Source of the DNA: Gottfriedia luciferensis
GTDB taxonomy: Bacteria > Bacillota > Bacilli > Bacillales > Bacillaceae_G
NCBI RefSeq assembly: GCF_001712755.1
Contig: NZ_MDKC01000037.1
Coordinates: forward strand, 62,001 to 126,000
Direction of reading: 5' to 3'
Length of the DNA stretch: 64,000 nt
Both the position numbers and the translations under genes were made by a program. How positions within the stretch are numbered: position 1 is the first letter of the stretch; the number at the start of each line of letters is the position of its first letter. The notes under the pieces were generated by a model, which did no database searches, was not told where the DNA came from, and saw only the letters and a list, made by a program, of their open reading frames with translations. Below, in pieces: positions 16,476-23,706 of this stretch.

Positions 16476-16953
16476 AATACGGCATATTTATAACATCCAT
16501 TGCTTTTTTAGCATCGTTTTCGATTAACTTATTAATATTAAATACGGAATATTGACCTTGTTTTGATAAATAGCTAAAAATTTGAGTATGCAAATTGTTC
16601 ACCGATACAAGATGCTTAATAAATAAATTATTTAAATCAGGAGTAGCTGTTTCTGTAAGTGCATGTGCATACATTTTTGTTAATACTTTTGTTGCTGATA
16701 ATAAATCTTCAGCACTCATTTCGCTTGCTAGTTTATCGCTTGCTGCATCCCTTTCCCCAATCGTAATATTGCTCATAAATTTTAGTAAATCCCGTAAGTT
16801 ATTTTCAAACAATGTAATAGAAGTTTTATATAATTCCTTTAATCCTGAATCTTTTATATTTTTTATATTTGTTTTAAGCTTATATAAGTAGTAAGTAGTT
16901 GTAGCAACAATTTCATGTAATTCTAAGGTTTCATGCCAAGCCAATGTTCTCAT
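16474..16953 (-). CDS. CotF-like spore coat protein (YraD/YraF type)
   Basis: 159 residues, mostly helical. The N-terminal LAWHETLELHEIVA motif and the central ALTETATPDLNNLFIKHL are typical of the ferritin-like CotF/YraD group of spore coat proteins, whose C terminus usually ends in a Pro-Tyr-like tail as here (DVINMPY). These proteins are made in the mother cell during sporulation and deposited on the spore. Start at the ATG at 16953, preceded by AAGGAGGG. The stop overlaps the base of a terminator shared with the convergent neighbour. Confidence 0.78.
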   Translation of the reverse strand: MRTLAWHETLELHEIVATTTYYLYKLKTNIKNIKDSGLKELYKTSITLFENNLRDLLKFMSNITIGERDAASDKLASEMSAEDLLSATKVLTKMYAHALTETATPDLNNLFIKHLVSVNNLHTQIFSYLSKQGQYSVFNINKLIENDAKKAMDVINMPY

Positions 16954-17111
16954 CAAGATCCCTCCTTTATGGTACAAGCCTATTCAGTAAGGAATGGTTT
17001 TATGACAAAAAAAGGTAAAGTTTAAGCAGAAGGGAGGAAAAGGGAGAAGATAGGAAATTGTTTGAGGGATTGATCTAGAACTATTCCGCCATTCTTGTCC
17101 CGCTCAAACTT

Positions 17112-17570
17112 ATGTATATTGAAAATGTGATTCATCAATTGAGTTTATGTGTAAAGAGTGTTTTAGAAATGATTGATTTAATTAATGAGGAAGATTTAAA
17201 TTTCCGACCGGTTAAGGACAAGAAATCGATTGGGGAGCTAGTCCAACATCTAAGTGAGCTTATTGGTGCTGATATGGAAATTATGAGCGGTGCTAGTCAA
17301 GAAATAATGGTTAAATACTATACCGGGGTTGAATGTAAATCACTAGTTGAAATGAAAAGTTTATTACAAAAAAATTTTCATGAATTAAAGGAATGCTATT
17401 TTAATATGAAAGAAAAAGAGTTAGTTGAAAAATCTACTTCATATTGGGGCCTTCAATATTCAAAATTCGAATGGCTATTAGAGATTTTAGTCCACTTCAC
17501 ACACCACAGAGCGCAATTACATATGCTACTAGTCCAAAAAAAGGACGATATTAAAATCGCACTATTTTAA
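17112..17570 (+). CDS. DinB family (DinB/YfiT-like) protein
   Basis: 152 residues forming a four-helix bundle. The three metal-binding His are visible in LVQHLSE (about residue 46) and in VHFTHHRAQLHML (about 127-131). The family includes damage-induced DinB and thiol-S-transferases such as BstA, so the activity is open. No good ribosome-binding site precedes the ATG at 17112, and an in-frame GTG at 17127 has none either. An inverted repeat follows the gene. Confidence 0.85.
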   Translation: MYIENVIHQLSLCVKSVLEMIDLINEEDLNFRPVKDKKSIGELVQHLSELIGADMEIMSGASQEIMVKYYTGVECKSLVEMKSLLQKNFHELKECYFNMKEKELVEKSTSYWGLQYSKFEWLLEILVHFTHHRAQLHMLLVQKKDDIKIALF

Positions 17571-17579
17571 AGACAAAAT

Positions 17580-17618
17580 AGGGGATAGAAGTTATGATAC
17601 TTTCTTCCGATCCCCTAA
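17580..17618. terminator. Inverted repeat between DinB and DUF3905 genes
   Basis: The stem TAGGGGAT...ATCCCCTA with partly paired interior closes the two convergent genes. There is no long T-run on either side, so termination strength is uncertain. Confidence 0.5.
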
Positions 17619-17632
17619 ATCTTGCATTTCAA

Positions 17633-17980
17633 TCAGTCTTTCGTTTCGTGCTGTGGATGCATAAATTGTTTAGCAGGCTGTTCTCGTTTTCTTGATTCTA
17701 ATAAGTCTGTGTTTTCTGCACTTGCCCAACCAATATCATTTGTTGGATGAACCCACTCGTCGCCTGCCATAACTGATGGATCAACATCATCCGACCAATT
17801 ATTTAATGGAGAGTTAGGAGAGCTATACTTACTGTCCCCAATTACTACACCCTTTGAATTTACAAAAGGTTCTTCCATTTTAATGTCTGTCCCTTTAAAA
17901 GAAGGAAAATTTGAAATATGGGGTAAAGTATCATTCATTACCGGTGAATCAATTTCAGTTTTCTCATTTTTTCTATTCAT
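17633..17980 (-). CDS. DUF3905 family protein
   Basis: 115 hydrophilic residues without membrane segments. The conserved core NNWSDDVDPSVMAGDEWVHP followed by TNDIGW identifies a small family of spore-forming bacilli (DUF3905). No function is known. Site AGAGGTGAT precedes the ATG. Element B/C begins about 85 bases upstream of the start, so the promoter must lie in the short AT-rich gap from 17981 to 18035. Confidence 0.75.
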   Translation of the reverse strand: MNRKNEKTEIDSPVMNDTLPHISNFPSFKGTDIKMEEPFVNSKGVVIGDSKYSSPNSPLNNWSDDVDPSVMAGDEWVHPTNDIGWASAENTDLLESRKREQPAKQFMHPQHETKD

Positions 17981-18035
17981 TATATATCACCTCTACTTAC
18001 AAATTATTATTTGCTATTTAGTAAATTCAATACAA

Positions 18036-18066
18036 AAAGGACAATATCCAAAATGAATATTGTTCT
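18036..18066. terminator. Distal duplicate of the radical SAM gene terminator
   Basis: The hairpin (GGACAATAT...ATATTGTTCT) matches 18811-18841 in 30 of 31 bases. No gene ends here, so it is the far copy flanking the element pair. Confidence 0.75.
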
Positions 18067-18129
18067 CACGCTTTTGAAAAACAATCTTGTCAATTAATTA
18101 CCAAATATTCGTTAAAGGAGTATAGTGAT

Positions 18130-18256
18130 GTTGATTTCCACTACAGGGTGCTCGCTTTCCATGGGGCGAGATTCTTTAGCCTCCTCGGCAAGCCTGCGGG
18201 GTCTCAGCCTTCCCGCTTATCCCATAGGAGTCGAGCAACCTTTCGTTCCAATCAAA
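18130..18256 (+). repeat. GC-rich core of element copy B
   Basis: Begins GTTGATTTCCACTACAGGG and ends TTCCAATCAAA. It is the same palindromic core as A but in the opposite orientation, with CCATGGGGCGAG, AGCCTCCTCGGCAAGC and CATAGGAGTCGAGCA. Confidence 0.9.
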
Positions 18257-18642
18257 TTATTCATAAAAAAATGTATACACTAAAAAAACAATCTAATATC
18301 CTTTACTTAGAGTAAAATTACAGTTTAATAATCAGTCTGATGTTGTATTAATATCGAATAACAAATTCTAGAATTTGTTGGTATAGCAAAACCACTCAGG
18401 TACATTAAACATTTAATCATAAATAAATCATCAAAAAATGATATTTTATGTTCAATAATAGTCACTGAATATGTACTCGTTTGATTAAAAAATGTTATAA
18501 AGGGGTTTACCATATTTGTATATGTTAATTTGCATAAGTAGAATTTGAATTTGACTTTTGGGTATATGTTTTAGTTAATAAAAAGACAATTCTTTAAAAT
18601 GAGAATTATTTTGATTTAGAGATTAATTCTTATATTTGAAGA

Positions 18643-18764
18643 GTTGATTGGAACGAAGGGATGCTCGACTCCTATGGGAGATGCAGGAAGGGTGAGACCC
18701 CGCAGGAACGAGGAGGCTCAGCTCATGCCCCATGGAAAGCGAGCATCCCGTAGTGGAAATCAAC
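18643..18764 (-). repeat. GC-rich core of element copy C
   Basis: 122 bp from GTTGATTGGAACG to GTGGAAATCAAC. It is shorter in the middle than the other cores (GCAGGAACGAGGAGG) but keeps both palindromic arms. Confidence 0.9.
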
Positions 18765-18810
18765 AAGAAATTCTTATTTAATTGACAACTTCTTTTTTTT
18801 TAAAAAGCAT

Positions 18811-18846
18811 AAAGGACAATATCCAAAATGAATATTGTCCTCTTTT
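18811..18846 (-). terminator. Terminator of the radical SAM gene
   Basis: Hairpin arms AGGACAATAT and ATATTGTCCT lie within 10 bases of the radical SAM stop. It is the gene-proximal copy of a duplicated pair. Confidence 0.85.
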
Positions 18847-18848
18847 AC

Positions 18849-20591
18849 TTATGCTTCAATTGTAAAAAATGAAGGCGATAATGTTTTAGGTGAGAAATAA
18901 ACTAGCATCGCATAATTACCAGTTCTATATTCTCCAGTTAGTAAGAAATGTTCGATATCAAATGAAAGAGATTCAATCATTGTATGCTTATAAATTTCTT
19001 TTTCATTTAAATTAAGTGAAATAAAATCTGAACCTAAATATTCAGGATTTTCGATAATTCGTTTATAAAGATCCTTCGCAAAATCATGGTTTGTAACTTC
19101 GTCCCACCAAGGTTTACGCGGTTTATATTTATGATTTAGGTAATAATCAATTTTCATAATATCTTTAACAATCGTATCGTTTTTAATTTTATAATGAGTT
19201 AAAAACTCATTCAGACGCTTAAATAAATCTTCAAGCTGATGGCCGATTCTTGACCAACCGCGTTCTTCCCAATAAGAACCAAATAATTGGAAGAAATCAA
19301 ATGGACTTTCAAACTCATTTTTAATTAAATATTCAATTGTACTATTTGTTCGATGGTCATTCCAATATTTTTCGAGTACGTCTTCAACTTGCTTAATTTT
19401 CACAATATCATCGAATGATAGTACATTATTACTTAATATTTCATACGGGGCATAATCCATATAAACATAATCATGTTCATGCGCTCTTAATCGTACTCCA
19501 GTGCCTCTTAGCATTTTTAAAAACCCTAGTTGCAGCTCTTCTGGTCTTAAAGCAAAAACGTCATTGAATGTTTGTCGAAATGAATTGTAATCCTCTTCTG
19601 GTAAACCAGCAATTAAATCTAAATGCTGATCTATTTTTTCGCCATCTCGTACAAGTGTGACGGTTCTGCAAAGCTTTTCAAAGTTTTGTCTTCTCATAAC
19701 TAGTTCGTTTGTAGCATCATTTGTAGATTGAACGCCTATTTCAAATCGGAATAAGCCTTTAGGAGCATTTTGATTTAAAAATTCGATGACTTCTGGTCGC
19801 ATAATATCACCAGTAATTTCAAACTGGAATACTGTTCCTTCCACATGTTCGTCAATTAAAAATTGGAACATATCCATTGCATAACTACGACTGATGTTAA
19901 AAGTTCTGTCTACGAATTTAAATACTTTCGCTCCATTTGCCATAAGATAACGAATATCATCTTTGATAACCTCTCGATTAAAATATCGAACCCCAACTTC
20001 AATAGAAGATAAACAAAACTGGCAATTAAACGGGCAACCTCGGCTTGTTTCAATATATTGAATTCTTTTACTTAGAAATGGTAAATCTTCTTTAAATCGA
20101 TAAGGCGATGGAATAGATGTTAAGTCTAATTTTTCTGTTTGTGGTTTAATGATATTTTTTCCTTCATCTCGATAACCAATGCCATTTATGGAAGTAAAAT
20201 CATTTCCGTTTTCAATAGCTTTAATTAATTTCTTAACAGTAATTTCTCCTTCACCAATTGTGATGATGTCAATTTCCTTTACGCGATCTAACCAATAATT
20301 CACATCATAGCTTACTTCTGGTCCGCCAACAAAAATAATAACGGAAGGATCAATTTTTTTATACATACGGATGACTTCAATTGTTTGTTCGATATTCCAA
20401 ATATAGCAGCTAAAACCAAGTATTTTCGGCTTACGTTTATATAAGTCTGTAATGATGTTAAGACTTGGGTCTTTAATCGTATATTCTGCAAGCTCTATAT
20501 CATATTCAGGCTGAGCATACGCTTTAATGTATCGAATACCCAAATTAGTATGGATATATTTTGCATTTAATGTTGCTAAAACAATGTTCAT
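18849..20591 (-). CDS. B12-binding radical SAM protein with DUF4080
   Basis: 580 residues. The N-terminal cobalamin-binding-type Rossmann domain (about 1-140) has the segments ILGFSCYIWN and FVGGPEVSYD. The radical SAM core begins at RGCPFNCQFCLSS, whose CxxxCxxC binds the 4Fe-4S cluster, and continues through FRFEIGVQSTND and DLIAGLPEEDY. The C-terminal region (about 370-570) matches DUF4080. The family is common in Firmicutes and its reaction is unknown. GAGGTATATAA precedes the ATG. The gene is monocistronic. Confidence 0.92.
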   Translation of the reverse strand: MNIVLATLNAKYIHTNLGIRYIKAYAQPEYDIELAEYTIKDPSLNIITDLYKRKPKILGFSCYIWNIEQTIEVIRMYKKIDPSVIIFVGGPEVSYDVNYWLDRVKEIDIITIGEGEITVKKLIKAIENGNDFTSINGIGYRDEGKNIIKPQTEKLDLTSIPSPYRFKEDLPFLSKRIQYIETSRGCPFNCQFCLSSIEVGVRYFNREVIKDDIRYLMANGAKVFKFVDRTFNISRSYAMDMFQFLIDEHVEGTVFQFEITGDIMRPEVIEFLNQNAPKGLFRFEIGVQSTNDATNELVMRRQNFEKLCRTVTLVRDGEKIDQHLDLIAGLPEEDYNSFRQTFNDVFALRPEELQLGFLKMLRGTGVRLRAHEHDYVYMDYAPYEILSNNVLSFDDIVKIKQVEDVLEKYWNDHRTNSTIEYLIKNEFESPFDFFQLFGSYWEERGWSRIGHQLEDLFKRLNEFLTHYKIKNDTIVKDIMKIDYYLNHKYKPRKPWWDEVTNHDFAKDLYKRIIENPEYLGSDFISLNLNEKEIYKHTMIESLSFDIEHFLLTGEYRTGNYAMLVYFSPKTLSPSFFTIEA

Positions 20592-20880
20592 TTATATACC
20601 TCGTTCTAAATTATTATCGATTTATTTTATCATAAAATATTGAGATTACTAAATTTTCAAAAGCGAAATAGAAAATGAATGAAGTAAAGAAGCAATACAA
20701 ATATCAAATTACTTATTTATTAGGGTAATTTAGTGCCTCTAATATACTTTCCTCCTAAGTGATTTCGTCTAACTGAAACTTGCCAGATTTTATAGTAGAT
20801 TTTCATCACCTTTTTTATAAAAAGACATATGATTTACTAAATACAAAAAAGTTTCCCTAGGGAAAGAAAGGAAAAGCAAT

Positions 20881-20970
20881 ATGAGTAAAAAAGTTTTATT
20901 TTTCACTTATTTGTGTAATAAAATAGGTGTGCTGTCAAATCAGGATGTAAAAAAAGTATTAAATCATTAA
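20881..20970 (+). CDS. Possible small protein, 29 residues
   Basis: The frame begins MSKKVLFFTYLCNKIGVLSN and ends in KKVLNH after AGAAAGGAAAAGCAAT, which would serve as a ribosome-binding site. It is basic with one short hydrophobic stretch. I do not recognise it. It is the only plausible gene in the 545-base gap before mtnB; the rest of that gap is AT-rich with no clear structure. Confidence 0.35.
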   Translation: MSKKVLFFTYLCNKIGVLSNQDVKKVLNH

Positions 20971-21031
20971 TTACTATCAAAAATGGATAAATGTTGTAGA
21001 AAATTGATGATTGTTCATTTACTTAGAACTA

Positions 21032-21061
21032 TTGACAATGAAGACCGACACATGACATAAT
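21032..21061 (+). promoter_or_regulatory. Putative sigma-A promoter of mtnB
   Basis: -35 TTGACA, an 18-base spacer and -10 CATAAT, about 75 bases before the mtnB start. The leader is too short for an S-box riboswitch and shows no such fold. Confidence 0.6.
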
Positions 21062-21136
21062 TTTATTAAATAGTATGAATAGTTTGAATTTTTAACGGTG
21101 TCCAAATAGATAGTCTAAATAAGTGGAGGTGTAAAT

Positions 21137-21772
21137 ATGAGTTTATTTTTAGAACAGTGGAAAAAGCTTGCGAATATTAAATGTGATTTGGCTAAAAGAG
21201 ATTGGTTTTATGGTACGAGTGGAAATTTGTCTATGAAAATTTCAGATGATCCATTATTATTTCTTGTAACAGCGGATGAGAAGGATAAGAGAGCACGCTG
21301 TGATGAAGAATTTATAGTAGTTAATAATCTTGGTGAACCAGTATTTGATACGGTATTAAAGCCATCACTTGAAACATTGGTTCATGCAAATATTTACGAA
21401 AAAACATCTGCTACTTGTGTGCTCCATGTACATACTGTAGATAATAATGTTATTTCTGAACTATTTGGTGATGAAGGGCAGGTAGAACTTGAAAATAATG
21501 AAATGGTTCATATATTAACAAGTTCTTATTTTGAAAATAAAATAATAGTTCCAATCATTGAGAATGCACAAGACATGGAAACTTTTAAACGTGCATATAC
21601 TCCATTTTTAACAAAGGATTTTGGGGCTGTTCTTGTTAGAAATCACGGGATTACAGTTTGGGGAAGAAGTCCACTAGAAACGAAAAAGTGGCTAGAAGGA
21701 ATTGAATTTTTAATAAGTTATAAAGTAAAACTAATGATGATTCAAGGTCATAAAATAAAAGCAGGCAACTAA
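21137..21772 (+). CDS. mtnB: Methylthioribulose-1-phosphate dehydratase MtnB
   Basis: 211 residues of the class II aldolase/adducin fold. Diagnostic segments: LAKRDWFYGTSGNLSMKI, LKPSLETLVHANIY, the metal-binding VLHVHTVDNNVISELFGDEG and VRNHGITVWGRSP. In the methionine salvage pathway MtnB dehydrates 5-methylthioribulose-1-phosphate. It stands alone here; in B. subtilis it lies with mtnW and mtnX, so the other pathway genes must be elsewhere. Site GGAGGTG precedes the ATG. A strong terminator follows. Confidence 0.9.
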   Translation: MSLFLEQWKKLANIKCDLAKRDWFYGTSGNLSMKISDDPLLFLVTADEKDKRARCDEEFIVVNNLGEPVFDTVLKPSLETLVHANIYEKTSATCVLHVHTVDNNVISELFGDEGQVELENNEMVHILTSSYFENKIIVPIIENAQDMETFKRAYTPFLTKDFGAVLVRNHGITVWGRSPLETKKWLEGIEFLISYKVKLMMIQGHKIKAGN

Positions 21773-21778
21773 ATAGAA

Positions 21779-21833
21779 GAAAAAAAGCTAAAATAGTAGT
21801 GGTAAATAAATTCCATTACATTTTAGCTTTTTT
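21779..21833 (+). terminator. Terminator of mtnB
   Basis: The outer stem AAAAAAGCTAAAAT/ATTTTAGCTTTTTT with an inner TAGTGG/CCATTA-type pairing is followed by TTTATTTT. Confidence 0.88.
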
Positions 21834-21861
21834 ATTTTATAATAAAAATATACTATTTTTT

Positions 21862-21941
21862 AAAAGTGATCATTTCTAGTTGGTTTTGCTAAATAAAATT
21901 TTTTTAGAGTATACTGTATAGAAAGAAAGTGATCATTACTA
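21862..21941. repeat. Paired direct repeat around a promoter-like sequence
   Basis: AAAAGTGATCATTTCTA (21862) and GAAAGTGATCATTACTA (21925) match in 15 of 17 bases, 63 bases apart. Between them lie TTGCTA, 18 bases and TATACT (21910-21915), a possible sigma-A promoter reading right. No gene starts before spo0E-like at 22236. The remainder of the 21773-22235 gap is AT-rich. Confidence 0.45.
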
Positions 21942-22094
21942 TTTGTACAAAGCTACGTTTAAAAAACTTTAGATAAAAGATACCGATAGAAACTCACTTA
22001 AATCAAAATTAATTATTTTAAGCAGGATTTAATAAAAAGTCGTCTAATTTATAAGTAAGAACGATAGAAAAAAGCGCTATTTCATAAAAAAAAT

Positions 22095-22126
22095 AAACCT
22101 ACTAGGTAATTTTGCTTAGTAGGTTT
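22095..22126 (-). terminator. Orphan terminator-like hairpin
   Basis: The 10-bp stem AAACCTACTA/TAGTAGGTTT is followed on the minus strand by ATTTTTTTTATG. No annotated minus-strand gene reads into it, which leaves room for a short untranslated RNA or a relic. Confidence 0.5.
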
Positions 22127-22235
22127 CATATTGTATCTATTTTAAATAATTTAGATAGAATGAATAATAGAAATTAATTCGATTATGAATGAAAAAGGTT
22201 TGTTAAAAAACATCCTGTAGAAGGGAATCAGTCTA

Positions 22236-22427
22236 ATGAATGAATATCAACTCAGCCGTTTATTATTATCTATTTCATTAAAAAGGGAAGAAATGGTATT
22301 TTTTGCGGAAACTAAAGGGCTAAACGAACATTTAACCTTAAAGGCCAGTCAAGAATTGGACGAGTTAATTATTTCATACCAAAAAAAATTGCTATCGGAA
22401 TTAAATAAGTCATTTTCATTGAAATAA
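22236..22427 (+). CDS. Spo0E-family aspartyl-phosphate phosphatase
   Basis: 63 residues, two predicted helices, with the signature ASQELDELIISYQ found in Spo0E, YisI and YnzD, which dephosphorylate Spo0A~P and delay sporulation. The length and motif fit the short members. The site is AGAAGGG about 9 bases before the ATG. The gene lies 75 bases before the MarR gene without a clear terminator between them. Which paralogue it is cannot be decided. Confidence 0.85.
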   Translation: MNEYQLSRLLLSISLKREEMVFFAETKGLNEHLTLKASQELDELIISYQKKLLSELNKSFSLK

Positions 22428-22501
22428 TCTTAAGTTTGATTAATAAGTGTACAATAATAATATAGAATGAGTTATGTAAAAGAAATTGAAGGGGTTTTAT
22501 T

Positions 22502-22948
22502 ATGGAAGAGACAAATAGAAAAGATATAGAGCTATCTTTAAAGCTATTTATTGTTTTATCGCGAGCTCATAGAAAGATAAATGATTCTGCAAACAAATCA
22601 ATTGCCAGTTTTAATTTAAATCCAACTGAATTTGCAGTGCTTGAGCTCTTGTATCATAAAGGAAATCAACCACTTCAACATATTGGAGAAAAAATATTAA
22701 TTGCTAGTGGTAGTATTACTTATGTTGTAGATAAACTTGAAAAAAAAGGTCTAGTTTATCGAAATCCTTGTAGTGCAGATCGTCGTGTAATTTATGCAGA
22801 AATAACTGAAAGTGGAAATAAACTGATGGAAGAAATATTTCCAATGCACGAAGAATTTTTACATGAGCAAATGAGTGATCTATCTAATGAAGAAAAAAAT
22901 TTCTTAATTCACTTATTGAAGAAAATTGGATACCATGGGTCTAACTAA
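22502..22948 (+). CDS. MarR-family transcriptional regulator (MhqR-like)
   Basis: 148 residues with a winged helix: FNLNPTEFAVLELLYHKGNQ, GEKILIASGSITYVVDKLEK and the wing CSADRRVIYAEITESG. The N-terminal ELSLKLFIVLSRAHRKI and the overall spacing resemble MhqR (YkvE) of B. subtilis, which represses quinone- and catechol-detoxification genes; this closer identity is likely but not proved. No target operon is adjacent. Site GAAGGGG precedes the ATG. Its terminator follows almost directly and is duplicated around element D. Confidence 0.88.
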   Translation: MEETNRKDIELSLKLFIVLSRAHRKINDSANKSIASFNLNPTEFAVLELLYHKGNQPLQHIGEKILIASGSITYVVDKLEKKGLVYRNPCSADRRVIYAEITESGNKLMEEIFPMHEEFLHEQMSDLSNEEKNFLIHLLKKIGYHGSN

Positions 22949-22976
22949 AAAGCTCTCATTTGATGGGGCTTTTTTT
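22947..22976 (+). terminator. Terminator of the MarR gene
   Basis: A hairpin with arms AAAAAGCTC and GGGCTTTTT (one G-T pair) and a T-run starts right at the MarR stop. Element D begins with the next base. Confidence 0.88.
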
Positions 22977-23494
22977 ACGTTGTTAAAAACTATCTTTTCT
23001 ATTAATTACCGAATTTTCGTAAAAGGAGGTTTAATGAGGTTGATTTCCATTACAGGATGCTCGCTTTCCATGGGGCGAGACCTGAGCCTCCTCGGCAAGC
23101 CTGTGGGGTCTCATCCTTCCCGCTAATCCCATAGGAGTCGAGCATCCCTCCATTCCAATCAACTTATTCATCAAAAAAAGTCTACAATAAAAACCTAATC
23201 AAGTAGCCTTTACTTAGAGTAACTTAAACATAAGAATTGTTTTTTAAACCATTTTATAGGTCAATTTAGAACGAACTTTTTTTTATAAACCAATCAAATG
23301 AACTTGTTATTCAAAAAACTAGATTATATTTTTAACTTCTGAAAAAAATCTTTCCTAGTGTTTGTTGGAAAAATAAAATTGCTCGAACATATTAACATTT
23401 AATAATTCTAATAGATTATCTTAAAATGTAAATTTAATCATCAATAATGATCATATAATCTCCGTTTTCTCTATTCACCATTTCCAACACTCTT
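22977..23494 (+). repeat. Terminator-associated repeat element, copy D (518 bp)
   Basis: The proximal end ACGTTGTTAAAAACTATC and distal end CCAACACTCTT are imperfect inverted repeats. The core is at 23039-23163. The distal arm carries AACTTATTCATCAAAAAAAG, AGCCTTTACTTAGAGTAA, TAGGTCAATTTAGAACGAAC and CCGTTTTCTCTATTCACCA, shared with A and E. It has no real coding frame. The length is within 4 bp of copy A. Confidence 0.87.
23039..23163 (+). repeat. GC-rich core of element copy D
   Basis: 125 bp from GTTGATTTCCATTACAGG to CATTCCAATCAAC, with the same palindromic layout as the other cores. Confidence 0.9.
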
Positions 23495-23526
23495 AAAAAG
23501 CTCTTATGTGACGGAGCTTTTTTATT
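23495..23526 (+). terminator. Distal duplicate of the MarR terminator
   Basis: AAAAAGCTC/GAGCTTTTT is followed by a T-run. It matches the hairpin at 22947 in 26 of 30 bases and pairs perfectly in the stem. Confidence 0.8.
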
Positions 23527-23706
23527 TTCAAATTTAAATTTTTTATTAAACAACTATTTATCTAGTAAAAACTAGTATCTCTGCAATTATATTGGTAGAT
23601 TCTAAGTGAATAATTTTTAAATTTTCAGAAATTTATTTAGATTTAGGTTTTTTTACAGGAAGATTTTATATATAATAGCAATATCACAAAAAATGGAGGG
23701 ATTAAC

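Larger units (their letters stand above)
18067..18810 (-). repeat. Composite terminator-associated element, copies B and C (744 bp)
   Basis: The left end CACGCTTTTGAAAAACAATC and the right end, read in reverse, ATGCTTTTTAAAAAAAAAGA, are both the gene-proximal type of end, followed in each case by TTGTCAATT. Two cores face each other (18130-18256 and 18643-18764). The middle (18257-18642) holds AT-rich remains of the distal arm, recognisable from CCTTTACTTAGAGTAAA. It looks like two elements recombined head to head. The whole unit is flanked by a nearly identical 31-bp terminator hairpin. Confidence 0.8.

Noticed and set aside
21062-21136. S-box riboswitch ahead of mtnB
   Set aside because: The leader is too short and shows none of the conserved S-box stems.
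22926-23126. Open frame running from the MarR 3' end into element D
   Set aside because: It crosses a terminator and the palindromic repeat core, has no ribosome-binding site, and its codons are explained by repeat sequence.
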